Of a stretch of DNA of 64,000 nucleotides, positions 18,963 to 27,696 are shown one piece after another. The first letter of the stretch is position 1. Every line of letters begins with the position of its first letter. Under the pieces are notes generated by a model. The model searched no databases. It was given only the letters and a program-made list of their open reading frames with translations, and was not told where the DNA came from. The translations under genes were made by a program, and so were the position numbers. Source of the DNA: Ornithinimicrobium flavum (lineage in GTDB: Bacteria; Actinomycetota; Actinomycetes; Actinomycetales; Dermatophilaceae); NCBI RefSeq assembly GCF_004526345.1, contig NZ_CP038213.1, positions 1,860,001-1,924,000 of the forward strand, in the 5' to 3' direction.

Positions 18963-19177
18963 CCTCCGCTGCCCACCAGGATCAGTTGGACTGGGCGTCT
19001 CGAGGCTACCCGTCCTGGCGTCGCCCGCGAATAACCCGGTGCAAGAATTGCGTTCGGAAAGCCCGGTCCGCGGGTCGCGGGCTTACGCAGACCAGGACTG
19101 GAGACTCTGCGTATCCGAGTTGGTCGTATCCCCCTGATGAGGGCCCCTCCCGGACGGGCAGATCTTGGAGCCAGTGG

Positions 19178-20597
19178 AGTCCACCAGAGTGGTGTACGAC
19201 GACCACGGTGGTGAGTGTGTCCTGCTGATGTAGGCGCGGTCACCGCGTGATCCTTCGAGTGAACCTTCCACAGCACTCTCGAACGGAGCATCACGATGAC
19301 CGCTCTCCCAGTATCGATCCTGAGGTCTTCCTGCACGAGCAGCTCGCGCAGGCGAGCCCGGACCTGATGCGGCACCTGCTGCAGTCCTTCATCAACACGC
19401 TGCTCTCGGGGCAGGCCGACGCGGTCTGCGGCGCCGACTACGGCACCCGCAGCACCGAGCGGACCAACCGGCGTAACGGGTACCGGCACCGCGACCTGGA
19501 CACGCGTGTGGGCACCCTGGACGTGGCGATCCCCAAGCTGCGCGAGGGATCCTTCTTCCCCGAGTGGCTGCTCGAGCGTCGTAAGCGGGCCGAGGCCGCG
19601 CTGACCACGGTGGTCGCGACCTGCTACCTGCTCGGGGTCTCCACCCGGCGGATGGACAAGCTGGTCACCGCGCTGGGCATCACCGGCCTGTCCAAGTCGC
19701 AGGTGTCGGTGATGGCGGCCGAGCTCGACGAGCACGTGGAGTCCTTCCGCACCCGGCCCCTGGACGCCGGCCCGTACACGTTCGTGGCCGTCGACGCGCT
19801 CGTGCTCAAGGTGCGTGAGGGCGGGCGCGTGGTCAAGGTGTCCGCGCTGGTGGCCACCGGCGTCAACGCCGAGGGCTACCGGGAGATCCTGGGCATCCAG
19901 GTCGCCACCGGGGAGACCACGGCCTCCTGGCTGGGCTTCTTGCGCGACCTCGTCGCCCGCGGCCTCACCGCGGCCGGGCCGGTCGGACTGGTCACCTCCG
20001 ACGCCCACGCCGGCCTGGTCGAGGCCATCGGCGCGACCCTGCCCGGGACCGCGTGGCAGCGGTGCCGCACCCACTACGCAGCCAACCTCATGGCCGCCAC
20101 GCCCAAGTCGTCCTGGCCGTGGGTCAAGGCGCTGCTGCACAGCGTGTACGACCAGCCCGACGCGCCAGCTGTGCAGGCCCAGTTCGACCGGGTGTTGGAC
20201 ACCCTGGCCGGCAAGCTGCCCGCGGTCGCTGAGCATCTCGAGGATGCCCGTGCCGACATTCTGGCGTTCACCGCCTTCCCCAAGGAGGTGTGGCGCCAGA
20301 TCTGGTCGAACAACCCCCAGGAGCGCCTCAACCGCGAGATCCGGCGGCGGACCGACGTCGTGGGCATCTTCCCGCACCGTGAGGCAATCATCCGCCTCGT
20401 CGGCGCCGTCCTGGCCGAGCAGCACGACGCCTGGGCCGAGCAGCGCCGTTACATCGGCATCGATGTCCTTACCCGCTGCCGACACTCCCTGGCACCCACC
20501 ACCACCGGACAGGAGGAAACCGCTGCTACCATCCCCGCACTGACGGCCTGATCAACCCCACCCAGGGATCACGGTCGTACACCACTCCACCGGACTT
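19178..20597 (+). mobile_element. IS256-family insertion sequence in the cargo zone
   Basis: One transposase gene between imperfect inverted repeats: 19178-19200 (AGTCC then GAGTGGTGTACGAC) and, inverted, 20574-20597 (GTCGTACACCACTC then CCGGACTT). The element is about 1.42 kb. I could not see a convincing target duplication, so either the ends are a few bases off or one flank has changed. It separates lipoprotein paralog 5 from paralog 6. Confidence 0.75.
19247..20551 (+). CDS. IS256-family (Mutator-type) DDE transposase
   Basis: About 434 residues. It has RNGYRHRDLDTRVGTLDVAI, FFPEWLLERRKRAEAAL, LGVSTRRMDKLV, the DDE core (FVAVDALVLKVREGG, LVTSDAHAGLVEAIGATLPG, QRCRTHYAANLMA) and the C-terminal SNNPQERLNREIRRRTDVVG. 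The annotated GTG start adds unusual residues. A natural start, ATG at 19294 (MTALPV), lies in another frame just before SIDPEVFLHEQ, so the 5' end may carry a one-base shift. Confidence 0.88.
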   Translation: MILRVNLPQHSRTEHHDDRSPSIDPEVFLHEQLAQASPDLMRHLLQSFINTLLSGQADAVCGADYGTRSTERTNRRNGYRHRDLDTRVGTLDVAIPKLREGSFFPEWLLERRKRAEAALTTVVATCYLLGVSTRRMDKLVTALGITGLSKSQVSVMAAELDEHVESFRTRPLDAGPYTFVAVDALVLKVREGGRVVKVSALVATGVNAEGYREILGIQVATGETTASWLGFLRDLVARGLTAAGPVGLVTSDAHAGLVEAIGATLPGTAWQRCRTHYAANLMAATPKSSWPWVKALLHSVYDQPDAPAVQAQFDRVLDTLAGKLPAVAEHLEDARADILAFTAFPKEVWRQIWSNNPQERLNREIRRRTDVVGIFPHREAIIRLVGAVLAEQHDAWAEQRRYIGIDVLTRCRHSLAPTTTGQEETAATIPALTA

Positions 20598-20952
20598 GAC
20601 CAATCTCCCGGAAGATCACGTGCATAACAAGCAGTAGCGGATGATTCATGTGTCCTTCAGCTGGAGCGTGGCGTGCCCCTAGGATCAGGTCATGTTGAGG
20701 AGTAGGTCAGTAGTTGGTTGATCAGTGTGACCAACCCAGCACGCGAACAACAGCAACCGATTAGCGGCTGGTCTGCTGAGGTTGCGTGACGGCGCCCAGA
20801 GGGCAACCCCACCGGCAGTGAGCCGATGTTGGGGCTACCGGGGCCTGGTCAACTGGGCCGCGAGGGTACCCGCCGCGAGGCCAAGGCTGGCACCCCGTGG
20901 CATGGAGCTGGACCCTCGATACTCGACAAAAGCCTTGAACGGGGGAGTACGT
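20598..20952. other. Gap after the IS without a recognised gene
   Basis: About 355 bp of mixed composition, somewhat less GC-rich than the chromosome. Short open frames exist but none has a believable start and product. It is the 3' side of lipoprotein paralog 6 and probably contains only its downstream region. Confidence 0.5.
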
Positions 20953-21651
20953 CTACTCATCACCGCTGAAGAGAAGGTCGTCCCCGGGGGACGCGGGACA
21001 CCGCTGGAAGACGTCGTTGGTCGGCGTCCCGTCCACATCGAAGTACGGCATCCAGTGCCGATCGCTCGTGCTGGCGTCATGAAGCCACACCGCCCGAGAA
21101 GGTGGTTCGATGAGATACCCCTCCGCCTGTAGGCAGGGAGTGAGATCGTCTACGTAGTAGTCATACAGTCGTCCAAGTTGATCGTCGTCCAGTGGCCGAA
21201 GGTATTGCGCGAGCGGCGGGTAGGAAGCCCAGCACACATACCACGACTCGTTCAGCGCGGGCATCTGATGATCAGGGACAGAAGCCATGACCCCGCCGTC
21301 CGGGTCAACCTCGACGGGCCAGCCTCGGTCCTCCATGCACGTCGCTACCAAGTCTGACTGCTCCGCTGGGGCGACCCTGCGGATCACCGCGACGACAGGC
21401 GGCTCGCTCAGCCCGTGGAGCTCGGCTAGGCCGCTGCGGTACTGCTCAAGAAATCCTGCATCGGACTCAGGTGCACCCCTAGTAGCTGGATGCTGGGTGT
21501 GAGCCCCACGGTCCTGGTCACGAACTGGTGACCGGTCGGCCTCCCAGCGGGCATCCGCCCGTTCGGTGCTCAGGCCTGAGCAGCCAGACAGGAGCAACGT
21601 GAAGGCGCAGAGAGCGGCAGCGCCAGTGGAAAGTTTAGAGGCAGCCAGCAT
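20953..21651 (-). CDS. Four-cysteine lipoprotein, paralog 6 (intact)
   Basis: From the ATG at 21649-21651: MLAASKLSTGAAALCAFTLL then LSGCSGLS (lipobox). The mature part has ELHGLSEPPVVAVIRRVAP, VATCMEDRGWPVEVDPDGGV, WYVCWASYPPLAQYLRPLD, QLGRLYDYYVDDLTPCLQAE, GYLIEPPS and RCPASPGDDLLFSGDE. All four conserved cysteines are in one frame. Its start lies inside the end of secreted protein C (overlap about 17 bases), so translation of the two is coupled. Confidence 0.8.
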   Translation of the reverse strand: MLAASKLSTGAAALCAFTLLLSGCSGLSTERADARWEADRSPVRDQDRGAHTQHPATRGAPESDAGFLEQYRSGLAELHGLSEPPVVAVIRRVAPAEQSDLVATCMEDRGWPVEVDPDGGVMASVPDHQMPALNESWYVCWASYPPLAQYLRPLDDDQLGRLYDYYVDDLTPCLQAEGYLIEPPSRAVWLHDASTSDRHWMPYFDVDGTPTNDVFQRCPASPGDDLLFSGDE

Positions 21652-21955
21652 AGACAGAGTAGACGTCAATGCTCGCGTATGCCTGCCCTCCAGAGATCCA
21701 CACACGATCGACATCTTGGAATGCGTTGTTGCGGTATGTCGAACTGTACGGAAATGTCTTTGACGTCGTAATCATGTGACCCCAGTGTTCTTTCTTGGCC
21801 GACCCCTTGTCGTATCCAGCGGTATAGACATTGCTGTTCGGGCACGATCTTTGTCCAAAGCCCCATGTATCGGCGTGCACCGTGACCGCACCTCCGACGG
21901 CGAGTGCTCCAACCAGCGTCAGTGTCAGCACGCTCCGCGCACAAGACCGCCTCAT
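21635..21955 (-). CDS. Small secreted two-cysteine protein C (intact)
   Basis: 106 residues from the ATG at 21953-21955, with GAGGAG eight bases upstream. The signal peptide MRRSCARSVLTLTLVGALAV...VHA is followed by DTWGFGQRSCPNSNVYTAGY, KKEHWGHMITTSKTFPYSS, VDRVWISGGQAYASIDVYS and a final VYAGCL. One Cys is near the mature N-terminus and one is the last but one residue, as in proteins A and B. It heads a two-gene unit with lipoprotein paralog 6. No known toxin or enzyme motif is seen. Confidence 0.75.
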   Translation of the reverse strand: MRRSCARSVLTLTLVGALAVGGAVTVHADTWGFGQRSCPNSNVYTAGYDKGSAKKEHWGHMITTSKTFPYSSTYRNNAFQDVDRVWISGGQAYASIDVYSVYAGCL

Positions 21956-22246
21956 CTTCGTCGTCTCCTCAGGTGTGGGATTTTCCCCATCATGGGGGGG
22001 TGGTCCCGGTGTTGTCAAGGATGCCGTGCCCTTGCGCAAGGCTTGAGGGAATGATGCACTTGCCAATGCCGAGCCATCATCCGGATAGCGAGGAGGGTCA
22101 TTCCGACATCCTCAAACGGCGAAGTCGCGATGTACGCACCTCCGCGCGCCCCGATCACCCACATATCCCTGATGGGTGCGCGCTCATCGGCGGTACAGCG
22201 ATGTATCGACCACGCACTTCCGCCTCTCTCGTGTGACTGACGTTGG
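21956..22246. other. Gap upstream of the secreted-protein/lipoprotein unit
   Basis: About 290 bp between the end of the relaxase gene and the start of secreted protein C, transcribed on the same strand. It should contain the promoter of the C/paralog 6 unit. No gene is recognised; short open frames lack family features. Confidence 0.5.
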
Positions 22247-25200
22247 TCACAGCGAAGGACCAGACGGGGGCCTGGTAGCGCCGTCATGGTGTCGTTGACG
22301 CTCGGCTCGTCGCTGACTGGCTTGGAGCCCGTCGCGCGCGGCGTTTGCGGTGGGCGTGGAGGCGACCGGTGACGGCACCGCCAGCCGGTGGATGAGCCGA
22401 GTCTGGTGCCTGGCTGCCTGGGGTTCCTTGATGGGCGGACCTGTCGGGCTCGGCTCGGTGGGTGGGATGTCGTGGGCGGCGCGCCAGACGGCGAGGTCGC
22501 CGATGAGCTGGCCGTCGACGTCCGGGGGCAGGGTTCGCTGCCAGGGCACCCGGTCGGACGCACCCGCCCGCTGGGCTTCGTCGGCGACGCGCTGCTTGAG
22601 GTGGTCGATCCGCTGGGTGAGCCGGTCGAGGTAGGCGCTCGTGCCTGGCTGGTGTCGTAGGGCGGGTGGGATGTCGGGCAGCCACGGCAGTGGCGCATCC
22701 CGGTGCGCGGGTGGGGTGGCGCCTGCGATGCGCCAGGTGAGGGCGGCGGCGGGGTCGTCGGCCTTGGTGAGGGACTGCGTGCCGCGGTACCAGGTGGCCT
22801 GCTCGATCACGGGGCGGGGCGGGGTCCCGTCGACCCAGTGCAGCGCGAGCTGGCCCCGCAGGTGCGGGTAGGCCGGTTGCCCCGTGAGACCGGGCATCCA
22901 CTTCTCTAGCGCGTCGTCCAACGCCGCCATCCGTTCGTGTCCGAGGTGGTGCTGGGCCAAGACGGGTAGGGCGTCCTGATAGGCCAGCACCGCCTGGCGC
23001 AGCAGGAGGGTGGCGTCACCGTGCTCGACGGTCTTGGCCGACTGTGTGCGGCCGTCGCGGGCGAGGATGTCGGTGAGCACCTGTCGCGGCTCCATGTTCG
23101 TGACCGGGACCTCGGGGCCGACACTGTCCAGCGAGGGGGTGGGCGTGGCCAGGTAGAGGTGGTTGGCCTGCCGGCCGCGCGAAAGGGCGACGTACAGGCC
23201 CTGACGGCTCTCGGTTCCGGTGAGGACGGTGTGGGTGGTGTCGACGGTGGCGCCCTGGGCGCCGTGGATGGTGCTGGCGTACCCCAGCTGGACGTGCTCG
23301 GACACGTACCCGGCCGGCAGGGTGACGTGAGGCCGCGTGCACTGACTGCCGCCGCGGTAACGTTCGACCGTCATGGTGCCGTCGGGATGGAAGGCGAGGA
23401 GACGCCATCGGTCACCGTTCTTGACCCAGGACCCGTTGCCGGTCCGCAGCGTGCGGTCGTTGCGGCGGGTGATCACGGTGTCGCCGGCACTGGCGCGGGT
23501 GCCGTCAGCCAGGGCCACCTCACGTCCGGGCGGCTGTCCCGTGTTGTCGAGGCGGTCCTGGCGGGCGCGCTGGTTGAGGTCACGGACGGTCTCCCGGGTG
23601 GCTGCCAGCAGCAGGCTGGACAACCCAGCGCGCTGGTCGGCCTTCCAGGCGGCGAACGCCGCCTCCATCACGTCCCCGGTGTCTCCGGTGTGGACGCGGT
23701 CGTAGTCGAGGTAGTGGTCCAGGGCGGCGGGGTCACCGTCGCGGACGCCGAGGGTGGCCGCGCCCTCGACGGGATCGGTGAACCGGTGCAGCTCGGTCAG
23801 CGTGGCGGTGGTGCCGTGCGCGTGGCCCTGCTCGGCCAGGTCGCGGAAGATCCCGCCGGCGGCCACGGCCGACAGCTGCTGGTCGTCCCCGACGAGGCGG
23901 ACGCTGCCGCCGGCGTCGACGACGTGCCGGACCACGGCCGCCAGGTCGCGGGTGCCCGCCATGCCCGCCTCGTCGATCAGCACCAAGGTTCGGGGGCCGA
24001 CTGCTCCGCCGACGGTGGTCGGTGGCCGAGCGTCGGTTGACGCCCCTGCCCGGGAGTTGGTGGTCTGGTGGAGGTGCTTGGCGAGGGTGTCGGCGGGGAT
24101 GCCGGTGGCGCGGCCGAGCTCGTCGGCTGCGACCGCGGTGGGCGCCAGCCCGAGGACGGTCCCGCCGGAGGCCTCCCAGGCCCGGGCGAGCACGCGCAGC
24201 GCGGCGGTCTTGCCGGCGCCGGCCGGGGCCAGGGCGACCTGAACCCGGCACCCGCTCGTGGCCAGGGTGCGGACCATCGCCGTCTGCGAACGGTCCAGGC
24301 TCGGACCGTCCGCAGACTGGGCGGCCAGGACGGTCTCGACCACGTTCGGGTCGGCCTGGCGGCCGTCGCGGCGCAGCCCCAGGGTGAGTAGCTCGTCCTC
24401 GGCGGCCAGGATCGCGCGGGAGGTGTAGGCCTGGCTGCCGTGCACGATGTGGGCGGACTGTCCGTCCGGGCGGCGCAGAACCTCCGGCTCGCCCAGCTTC
24501 GGCGGCACACCGACCGGTACTGAGAAGCCCTGCAGCACCCACTTCTCGACCTCATGGGCGTGCTCCTCGAGCCTGTCCAGGGGCACCTGGGCGGTGCGGA
24601 GCTGGCGCAGCGTCTCTGCGCGCACGTGCCACACCTGCCACGTCGCCCGCGACCCCTCCAGCACCGACAGGACTCGGGCGGCGAGCACTTGGGGGCGCAC
24701 GCCCCCACCCCGCCCCGGGCAGAGGCGCCCCTGCTGCGTCTCCACCCGCTGACCTGCGGCAATGGGCTCGTCTCCACCACGCTCCCGGGTGCGTCTCCAC
24801 CCCGCCCCCACCGCGCTCTCGACGACCTCCTCCGGGCTTCGTCCTGCGGTGGCAAGTGCGGCGTTCGCCTGCTGCCGCCAGGTGACGCGCTGCTCGGCCT
24901 CGGAGCGGGGTTCGTGCTTGCCGGGCCGGGTCTCCAGGTTCGCCTGCTGCGCCAGGGCCAATGACTCGACGGTCGTGGGGGTCCGGCCGTGGTCGGCCCG
25001 GAAGGTGGCGGCGAGCTCGCGCTGCCGGACCTGGATCGCCTGCCGCCTCGACGACCAGGCACTGAGCAGGGCCGGGTCGATGCCGTCGATCTCCCGCACC
25101 GTCCGCTTGCCCTCCGGTGAGGGGCGGTCGACGAAGGAGACCCCGAGCCGGTCGACGAGGCCGGCCTCCAGGTGCGTGTTGTAATGCTCGGAGGCCATCA

Positions 25201-26065
25201 CCTTCGCCTTGAACAGCATCCGCCCGTCCAGGGTCAACCACCGCCCGCCCTCCTCCGGCAGGGACTGGACCTTGTTTGAGACGACCACGTGGGTGTGCAG
25301 GTCCGGATCCCCGGTGCGGGAGTCGCGATGGTCGAAAGCCGCCGCCACCAGCCCGGTGACAGGAACCTGGCGGATGCCGCCCTTACCGACCCGGGTGAAC
25401 GCCACCTCGCGCTCAAGCATCGCCAGCGTCGCGCGGACCGCATCCTGGTGCGCGGCCTCCACCTGTGCCGCGACGTCGGCCGGGGCGAGGGCCCACAGCG
25501 CCGAGACCGACTTCACCGGCGAGAACGTCAGGTCGAACCCCGCCACCGGCACCTGCGCCGGCCGCGACGCCTTGACGATAAACTTCGTGAGCTCGGCCTC
25601 GTCGACGGGGGCACGGCCGTGCCGCTGCTCGAACGCCTCCCGGGCGACCTGGGTGCGGATCCGCGCCCGCTCCTGCGCCGGGATGGGGGCGTTCCACGCC
25701 AGCCCGCGGGAGGTGTTGTGCTCGCTGAACGCGCGGGCCGTCACCTGCCGCAGAGACGTGGCGCCGAAGGTCGGGAACGCTCGCCCCAACGCGCCCCAGC
25801 CACGCTCGGCCGCCTCGCGCTCGCCGGAGCGTGGGTGGCGGCCCTCCCCGAACAACAGCTTCATCTGCTCCTCGGTGACCACGTCCCCGACGTTCAAGTC
25901 GAGGCTGCCCAGGCCGGTGCCCAGCCACCGCCCGGGCGCCTCGCCCTTCTCCTCGTAGTAGGACGCCAGCCCGGCCTGCCGCTTCTCCGTGGAATCGTGC
26001 ACGGCGACCTGACGTGTCAGGTAGGTGTACCCGGACCCGGCCGAGAGCTTGTGCATCGTCATCAT
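22247..26065 (-). CDS. MobF relaxase with TraI/TrwC-type helicase domains
   Basis: About 1,272 residues from ATG codons at 26062-26065 (a further start exists at 26092). The N-terminal relaxase has MHKLSAGSGYTYLTRQVAVH (candidate catalytic Tyr) and the metal-binding HUH motif DPDLHTHVVVSN near residue 255. The helicase has Walker A APAGAGKTAAL near residue 615, Walker B LVLIDEAGM, and YASTIHGAQGATVDTTH plus LYVALSRGR at the end. It nicks the element's oriT and unwinds the strand for transfer. Without its own coupling protein, the element probably relies on a helper. Confidence 0.92.
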   Translation of the reverse strand: MMTMHKLSAGSGYTYLTRQVAVHDSTEKRQAGLASYYEEKGEAPGRWLGTGLGSLDLNVGDVVTEEQMKLLFGEGRHPRSGEREAAERGWGALGRAFPTFGATSLRQVTARAFSEHNTSRGLAWNAPIPAQERARIRTQVAREAFEQRHGRAPVDEAELTKFIVKASRPAQVPVAGFDLTFSPVKSVSALWALAPADVAAQVEAAHQDAVRATLAMLEREVAFTRVGKGGIRQVPVTGLVAAAFDHRDSRTGDPDLHTHVVVSNKVQSLPEEGGRWLTLDGRMLFKAKVMASEHYNTHLEAGLVDRLGVSFVDRPSPEGKRTVREIDGIDPALLSAWSSRRQAIQVRQRELAATFRADHGRTPTTVESLALAQQANLETRPGKHEPRSEAEQRVTWRQQANAALATAGRSPEEVVESAVGAGWRRTRERGGDEPIAAGQRVETQQGRLCPGRGGGVRPQVLAARVLSVLEGSRATWQVWHVRAETLRQLRTAQVPLDRLEEHAHEVEKWVLQGFSVPVGVPPKLGEPEVLRRPDGQSAHIVHGSQAYTSRAILAAEDELLTLGLRRDGRQADPNVVETVLAAQSADGPSLDRSQTAMVRTLATSGCRVQVALAPAGAGKTAALRVLARAWEASGGTVLGLAPTAVAADELGRATGIPADTLAKHLHQTTNSRAGASTDARPPTTVGGAVGPRTLVLIDEAGMAGTRDLAAVVRHVVDAGGSVRLVGDDQQLSAVAAGGIFRDLAEQGHAHGTTATLTELHRFTDPVEGAATLGVRDGDPAALDHYLDYDRVHTGDTGDVMEAAFAAWKADQRAGLSSLLLAATRETVRDLNQRARQDRLDNTGQPPGREVALADGTRASAGDTVITRRNDRTLRTGNGSWVKNGDRWRLLAFHPDGTMTVERYRGGSQCTRPHVTLPAGYVSEHVQLGYASTIHGAQGATVDTTHTVLTGTESRQGLYVALSRGRQANHLYLATPTPSLDSVGPEVPVTNMEPRQVLTDILARDGRTQSAKTVEHGDATLLLRQAVLAYQDALPVLAQHHLGHERMAALDDALEKWMPGLTGQPAYPHLRGQLALHWVDGTPPRPVIEQATWYRGTQSLTKADDPAAALTWRIAGATPPAHRDAPLPWLPDIPPALRHQPGTSAYLDRLTQRIDHLKQRVADEAQRAGASDRVPWQRTLPPDVDGQLIGDLAVWRAAHDIPPTEPSPTGPPIKEPQAARHQTRLIHRLAVPSPVASTPTANAARDGLQASQRRAERQRHHDGATRPPSGPSL

Positions 26066-26353
26066 TTCCACCCCTAAAGCGGACGAGCGCACGCCTGGGT
26101 CTCACCCGCGAGCCGAGTGCAGTAGGTGTGTTCTTCGTCTTCGGCTCGACGCTCAGGTCGGCTGCGGGCTCATGTCGTGACGTCGCGGCTGGGGCGGCGC
26201 GAGGGGAAGGCGCGCGTCTGGCGGTCGCGGAGGGAGGCGATCAGGTCGGCTGGGCTGACGGTGATGGTTGACGCGCAGTCCATGTCGGTGCGCGGGGGTC
26301 CGTGTGATGAGAGTCGGAGCAGATCGATCAGCTGCTGGTTCCCGTTCGGACGG
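26066..26353. other. Gap between integrase and relaxase genes
   Basis: 288 bp on the upstream side of the relaxase gene. A minus-strand frame MDCASTITVSPADLIASLRD of 37 codons is present but too short to call. An oriT or a small excisionase would be expected in such a place; neither is convincing here. Confidence 0.4.
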
Positions 26354-27577
26354 CTATTCGGCCTTGACGTGACGCAGTGGCGTCACGGTGCCGGCGGCTC
26401 GTAGCCGGTCGATCTGAGCCTGCAGCCTATCGGCGATGGCGCGGTCGCGTTCGGCGGTCGCCGCCTGGTAGCGCAGCGCCATCGTCGGCGTGGTGTGCCC
26501 GAGTCGGTGCTGCATCTCCCGCACGGTTGCCCCCGACTGCGCCCCCAATGTGGCGGCAGTCCTACGTAGGTCGTGCCAGTGAAGTTCCGGCTTGCCGACG
26601 ACCTCCCGGGCGGCATAGAAGCCGTAGGCACGCTTCCTGTAGTCCTTCCCGCCGCGGTGCTCGACGCGTTCCTCGCGCCCGTACAGCGCCGAGGGGGCGA
26701 GCAACTCACCGTCCCGGCCCGGGAAGACGAGCGCTTCACGGCCCCGGACGGGATGCGCCGCCAGGTGATCCCGCAGCGCGTCCACCACCAGTGCCGGCAT
26801 GGCCACCTCACGCTTGCCGGCAGGGGTCTTCGGGGCGTTCGTGGTCTTGGCCCCTCCGGCACGGACGGCGGTCCTCGCGACGGACACCACGCCTGACTCC
26901 AGGTCGACGTCTCGTCGGCGCAGGGCAACGGCCTCGCCGAAGCGCAGCCCGCACAGTCCGCACAGCAGCGTCAGGGCACGATGCTGGGGTGGCATGGCGT
27001 CAGCCAGGGCCAGCAGCTCCGCCAGGGTGAGCACCTCGGGCTCTCGTGCGACCGTGGTGCGCCCTCCGGCCTTGATGCGGCAGGGGTTGCGCATGATCAG
27101 CTCGTCCTGCTCCGCCTGCGCCATCACGGCGCCTAGGACCTGGTAAGCGTGGGCGCGCGCGGTCGGGGTCCGCTCGCCGTAGGACTGGAACCACGAACGG
27201 ATCAGGCTCGCCGAGATCTCCGTCAGGGGGGTGCCACCGAAGGCGGGCACGAGATGGCGCTCTATGGCCGTCCGGTAGCTGGCGCGTGTCGTGGCCCTCA
27301 GGTCGTGGCGGCCGGCCAGCCATCCCCGGGCGTAGGGGGCGAAGACGCTGCGTCGACGCTCCAGCTCGGCCAGCTCGGCGGCGCGCAGTCTTGACGCAGG
27401 CGGCGTCCAGGTGCCCGCGCTGATGAGTCGTCGTTCGTCGGTGAGCCAGGCCTCGGCGTCCATCCGGGTGTCGAAGGTGCTCGGGGCGTTGTGGAGCACG
27501 GTGTCCGGCCCGGTGTAACGAGCCCGGTACCGCTTGCTCGGCAGTCGGGTGATCTGACCGAACGACCGCTTGCCCAT
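26354..27577 (-). CDS. int: Tyrosine site-specific integrase of the tRNA-Val element
   Basis: 407 residues. The N-terminal arm-binding part has GQITRLPSKRYRARYTGPD, followed by a core-binding SAM-like domain (YARGWLAGRHDLRATTRASY) and the catalytic domain: Arg in CGLCGLRFGEA, HWHDLRRTAATL (HxxR), HRLGHTTPTMALRYQ (His and the nucleophile Tyr). It lies 170 bp from attR and reads away from it, a usual order for elements in tRNA genes. No excisionase is evident next to it. Confidence 0.95.
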   Translation of the reverse strand: MGKRSFGQITRLPSKRYRARYTGPDTVLHNAPSTFDTRMDAEAWLTDERRLISAGTWTPPASRLRAAELAELERRRSVFAPYARGWLAGRHDLRATTRASYRTAIERHLVPAFGGTPLTEISASLIRSWFQSYGERTPTARAHAYQVLGAVMAQAEQDELIMRNPCRIKAGGRTTVAREPEVLTLAELLALADAMPPQHRALTLLCGLCGLRFGEAVALRRRDVDLESGVVSVARTAVRAGGAKTTNAPKTPAGKREVAMPALVVDALRDHLAAHPVRGREALVFPGRDGELLAPSALYGREERVEHRGGKDYRKRAYGFYAAREVVGKPELHWHDLRRTAATLGAQSGATVREMQHRLGHTTPTMALRYQAATAERDRAIADRLQAQIDRLRAAGTVTPLRHVKAE

Positions 27578-27595
27578 GTGCCCCTCCGGCCCTGT

Positions 27596-27619
27596 CGTGT
27601 CGGATACGTGTCGGATGAG
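27596..27619 (+). repeat. Right copy of the 24-bp subterminal repeat
   Basis: Identical to 12802-12825, with two CGTGTCGGAT units. It lies immediately upstream of the integrase start and 128 bp from attR. Besides arm binding, it could let the integrase control its own promoter. Confidence 0.6.
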
Positions 27620-27696
27620 AGGCTACCAGTGCCCACTTCTGCCCTCCCGTGTCGTCCACTTCTCTGAGGTATAAATGCAGGTCAAACGGGCTTTAC

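Noticed and set aside
19058..19083. Inverted repeat AAGCCCG...CGGGCTT as a terminator of lipoprotein paralog 5
   Set aside because: Stem is short, loop long and no T run follows; not strong enough to annotate.
15885..21955. Small secreted proteins as lactococcin 972-type bacteriocins
   Set aside because: Size and signal peptide fit, but the GG-W-x-Y-G start and the DUF1430 transporter partner of that family are absent, and two conserved Cys are present instead.
26066..26353. oriT or excisionase between integrase and relaxase
   Set aside because: No convincing inverted repeat with nic site and no HTH-type small protein could be read; left as a gap.
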